From CAYQUC01 sp964420605 (lineage in GTDB: Bacteria; Pseudomonadota; Gammaproteobacteria; UBA6429; Thiohalophilaceae): a stretch of 14,666 nucleotides of DNA. The stretch spans positions 1 to 14,666 of the forward strand of contig CAYQUC010000084.1 of the NCBI GenBank assembly GCA_964420605.1. The letters are read 5' to 3'. Under the pieces are notes generated by a model. The model searched no databases and had not been told where the DNA came from. It saw only the letters and a list, made by a program, of their open reading frames with translations. Each line of letters starts with the position of its first letter. Positions within the stretch are counted from its first letter, which is position 1. This document shows positions 14,091-14,666 of the stretch, one piece after another. The position numbers and the translations under genes are program-made.

Positions 14091-14606
14091 TTATTGTTTA
14101 CTCAACCACTCTTCCTTAAGTTGTTTATTTTTTTTAGCAACTTCAGCATTCAACCAATCAGAAACAAAATCCGTACCTGATCTATCATCACCATCATTGA
14201 TAGCGACCTGTACACCATTTCGATCAAATACAATAATGAAGGGCACAAATTTAATATTTAAAATTTCATCTAAACTTCTTGCCTGGTAACTAACAACACT
14301 ACTACTAACCACTGGTGTCACGGCTATATCAGGACGTAAAGCAAGGAGTTTGCCTATATTACGGTTCATAATTTTACAACCATTACAACTGGGCTTATAA
14401 ATATGAATAATGTTAATAAGCCCTGATACCGCTAAATCAGACATTTCGACAACCTTGCCACGCTCTGGTGTGTATTCCTTAACACCACTATCCTCTGTAA
14501 CTACTGTCGGATAATCAACATTCATGAATCGATCGATAACGGTTTCTCTAGTAACAAAAAAATAAATAGCCGTCGCAATAGTTACAAATATAATTAGTGA
14601 TTTCAT
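14091..14606 (-). CDS. Membrane-anchored or exported thioredoxin-fold protein
   Basis: 171 residues. The N-terminus (SLIIFVTIATAIYFFV, residues 3-18) is an uncleaved anchor or signal sequence; no good cleavage site follows, so I favour an anchor with the domain in the periplasm. Residues about 55-155 form a thioredoxin-like domain: strand INIIHIY, active-site CNGC (C74, C77) in YKPSCNGCKIM, and the cis-proline in FVPFIIVF (P122) followed by D-R-N-G. The CxxC pair plus cis-Pro supports thiol redox activity, but NG between the cysteines is not a standard Trx (GP) or DsbA (PH) pair, so the direction (reductase or oxidase) is open. The lysine-rich tail (KKNKQLKEEW) is helical. It is convergent with desA. 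No strong ribosome binding site is visible, and its upstream region is cut by the window end. Confidence 0.8.
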   Translation of the reverse strand: MKSLIIFVTIATAIYFFVTRETVIDRFMNVDYPTVVTEDSGVKEYTPERGKVVEMSDLAVSGLINIIHIYKPSCNGCKIMNRNIGKLLALRPDIAVTPVVSSSVVSYQARSLDEILNIKFVPFIIVFDRNGVQVAINDGDDRSGTDFVSDWLNAEVAKKNKQLKEEWLSKQ

Positions 14607-14666
14607 TTTATTATTGCCATTATTTTTAATAACTCGCGACTTAACTATTTATTTATTTATATTCTA

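Overview
The window reads as chromosomal DNA of a low-GC (roughly one third G+C, estimated by eye) marine-type gammaproteobacterium. The evidence is the set of recognisable family members: PpnP, MtfA, NsrR, HspQ, FabA and a Pseudomonas-type DesA acyl-lipid desaturase, all typical of Gammaproteobacteria, plus many exported proteins with Sec signal peptides and outer-membrane beta-barrels. I cannot name the genus. No tRNA, rRNA, insertion sequence, integrase or CRISPR array was seen, so there is no sign of a mobile island.

Left part (1-4297, all on the minus strand, so transcribed right to left): mtfA (zinc peptidase), ppnP (nucleoside phosphorylase), then a tightly packed run of four genes: a YbjQ-type small protein, a membrane-anchored YbjQ-type protein, an M48 metallopeptidase with a membrane anchor, and a multi-spanning membrane protein ending in a C13 (legumain-like) cysteine peptidase domain, cut by the left window edge. 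The 1-nt and 35-nt overlaps point to one transcript and a joint membrane-linked job.

Middle part (4298-9475): an exported haloalkane-dehalogenase-type hydrolase with its own promoter and terminator; two divergent signal-peptide beta-barrel proteins; the nitric-oxide-sensing Fe-S repressor NsrR, with two NsrR-like palindromes bracketing its likely promoter; and, convergent to nsrR, an exported protein made of a TIG-like fold interrupted by an Asp/His-rich repeat and followed by a collagen-like Gly-X-Y tail. That tail contains a 100-N assembly gap in a 45-bp tandem repeat. Repeat phase shows that 100 cannot be the true gap length if the repeat and frame continue.

Right part (9476-14666): a FabA homologue sits 47 bp downstream of an AraC-type regulator on the same strand. 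Then come hspQ, an exported class 3 lipase, the DesA desaturase and, convergent with desA across a strong bidirectional terminator, a membrane-anchored thioredoxin-like protein. FabA (oxygen-independent) and DesA (oxygen-dependent) represent the two routes to unsaturated fatty acids, here about 3 kb apart with a lipase between them, which suggests a lipid-remodelling neighbourhood. Most of the window is ordinary core or accessory genome. The parts most worth a second look are the double NsrR-type operator, the YbjQ/M48/C13 operon, the Asp/His-collagen protein and the exported dehalogenase.
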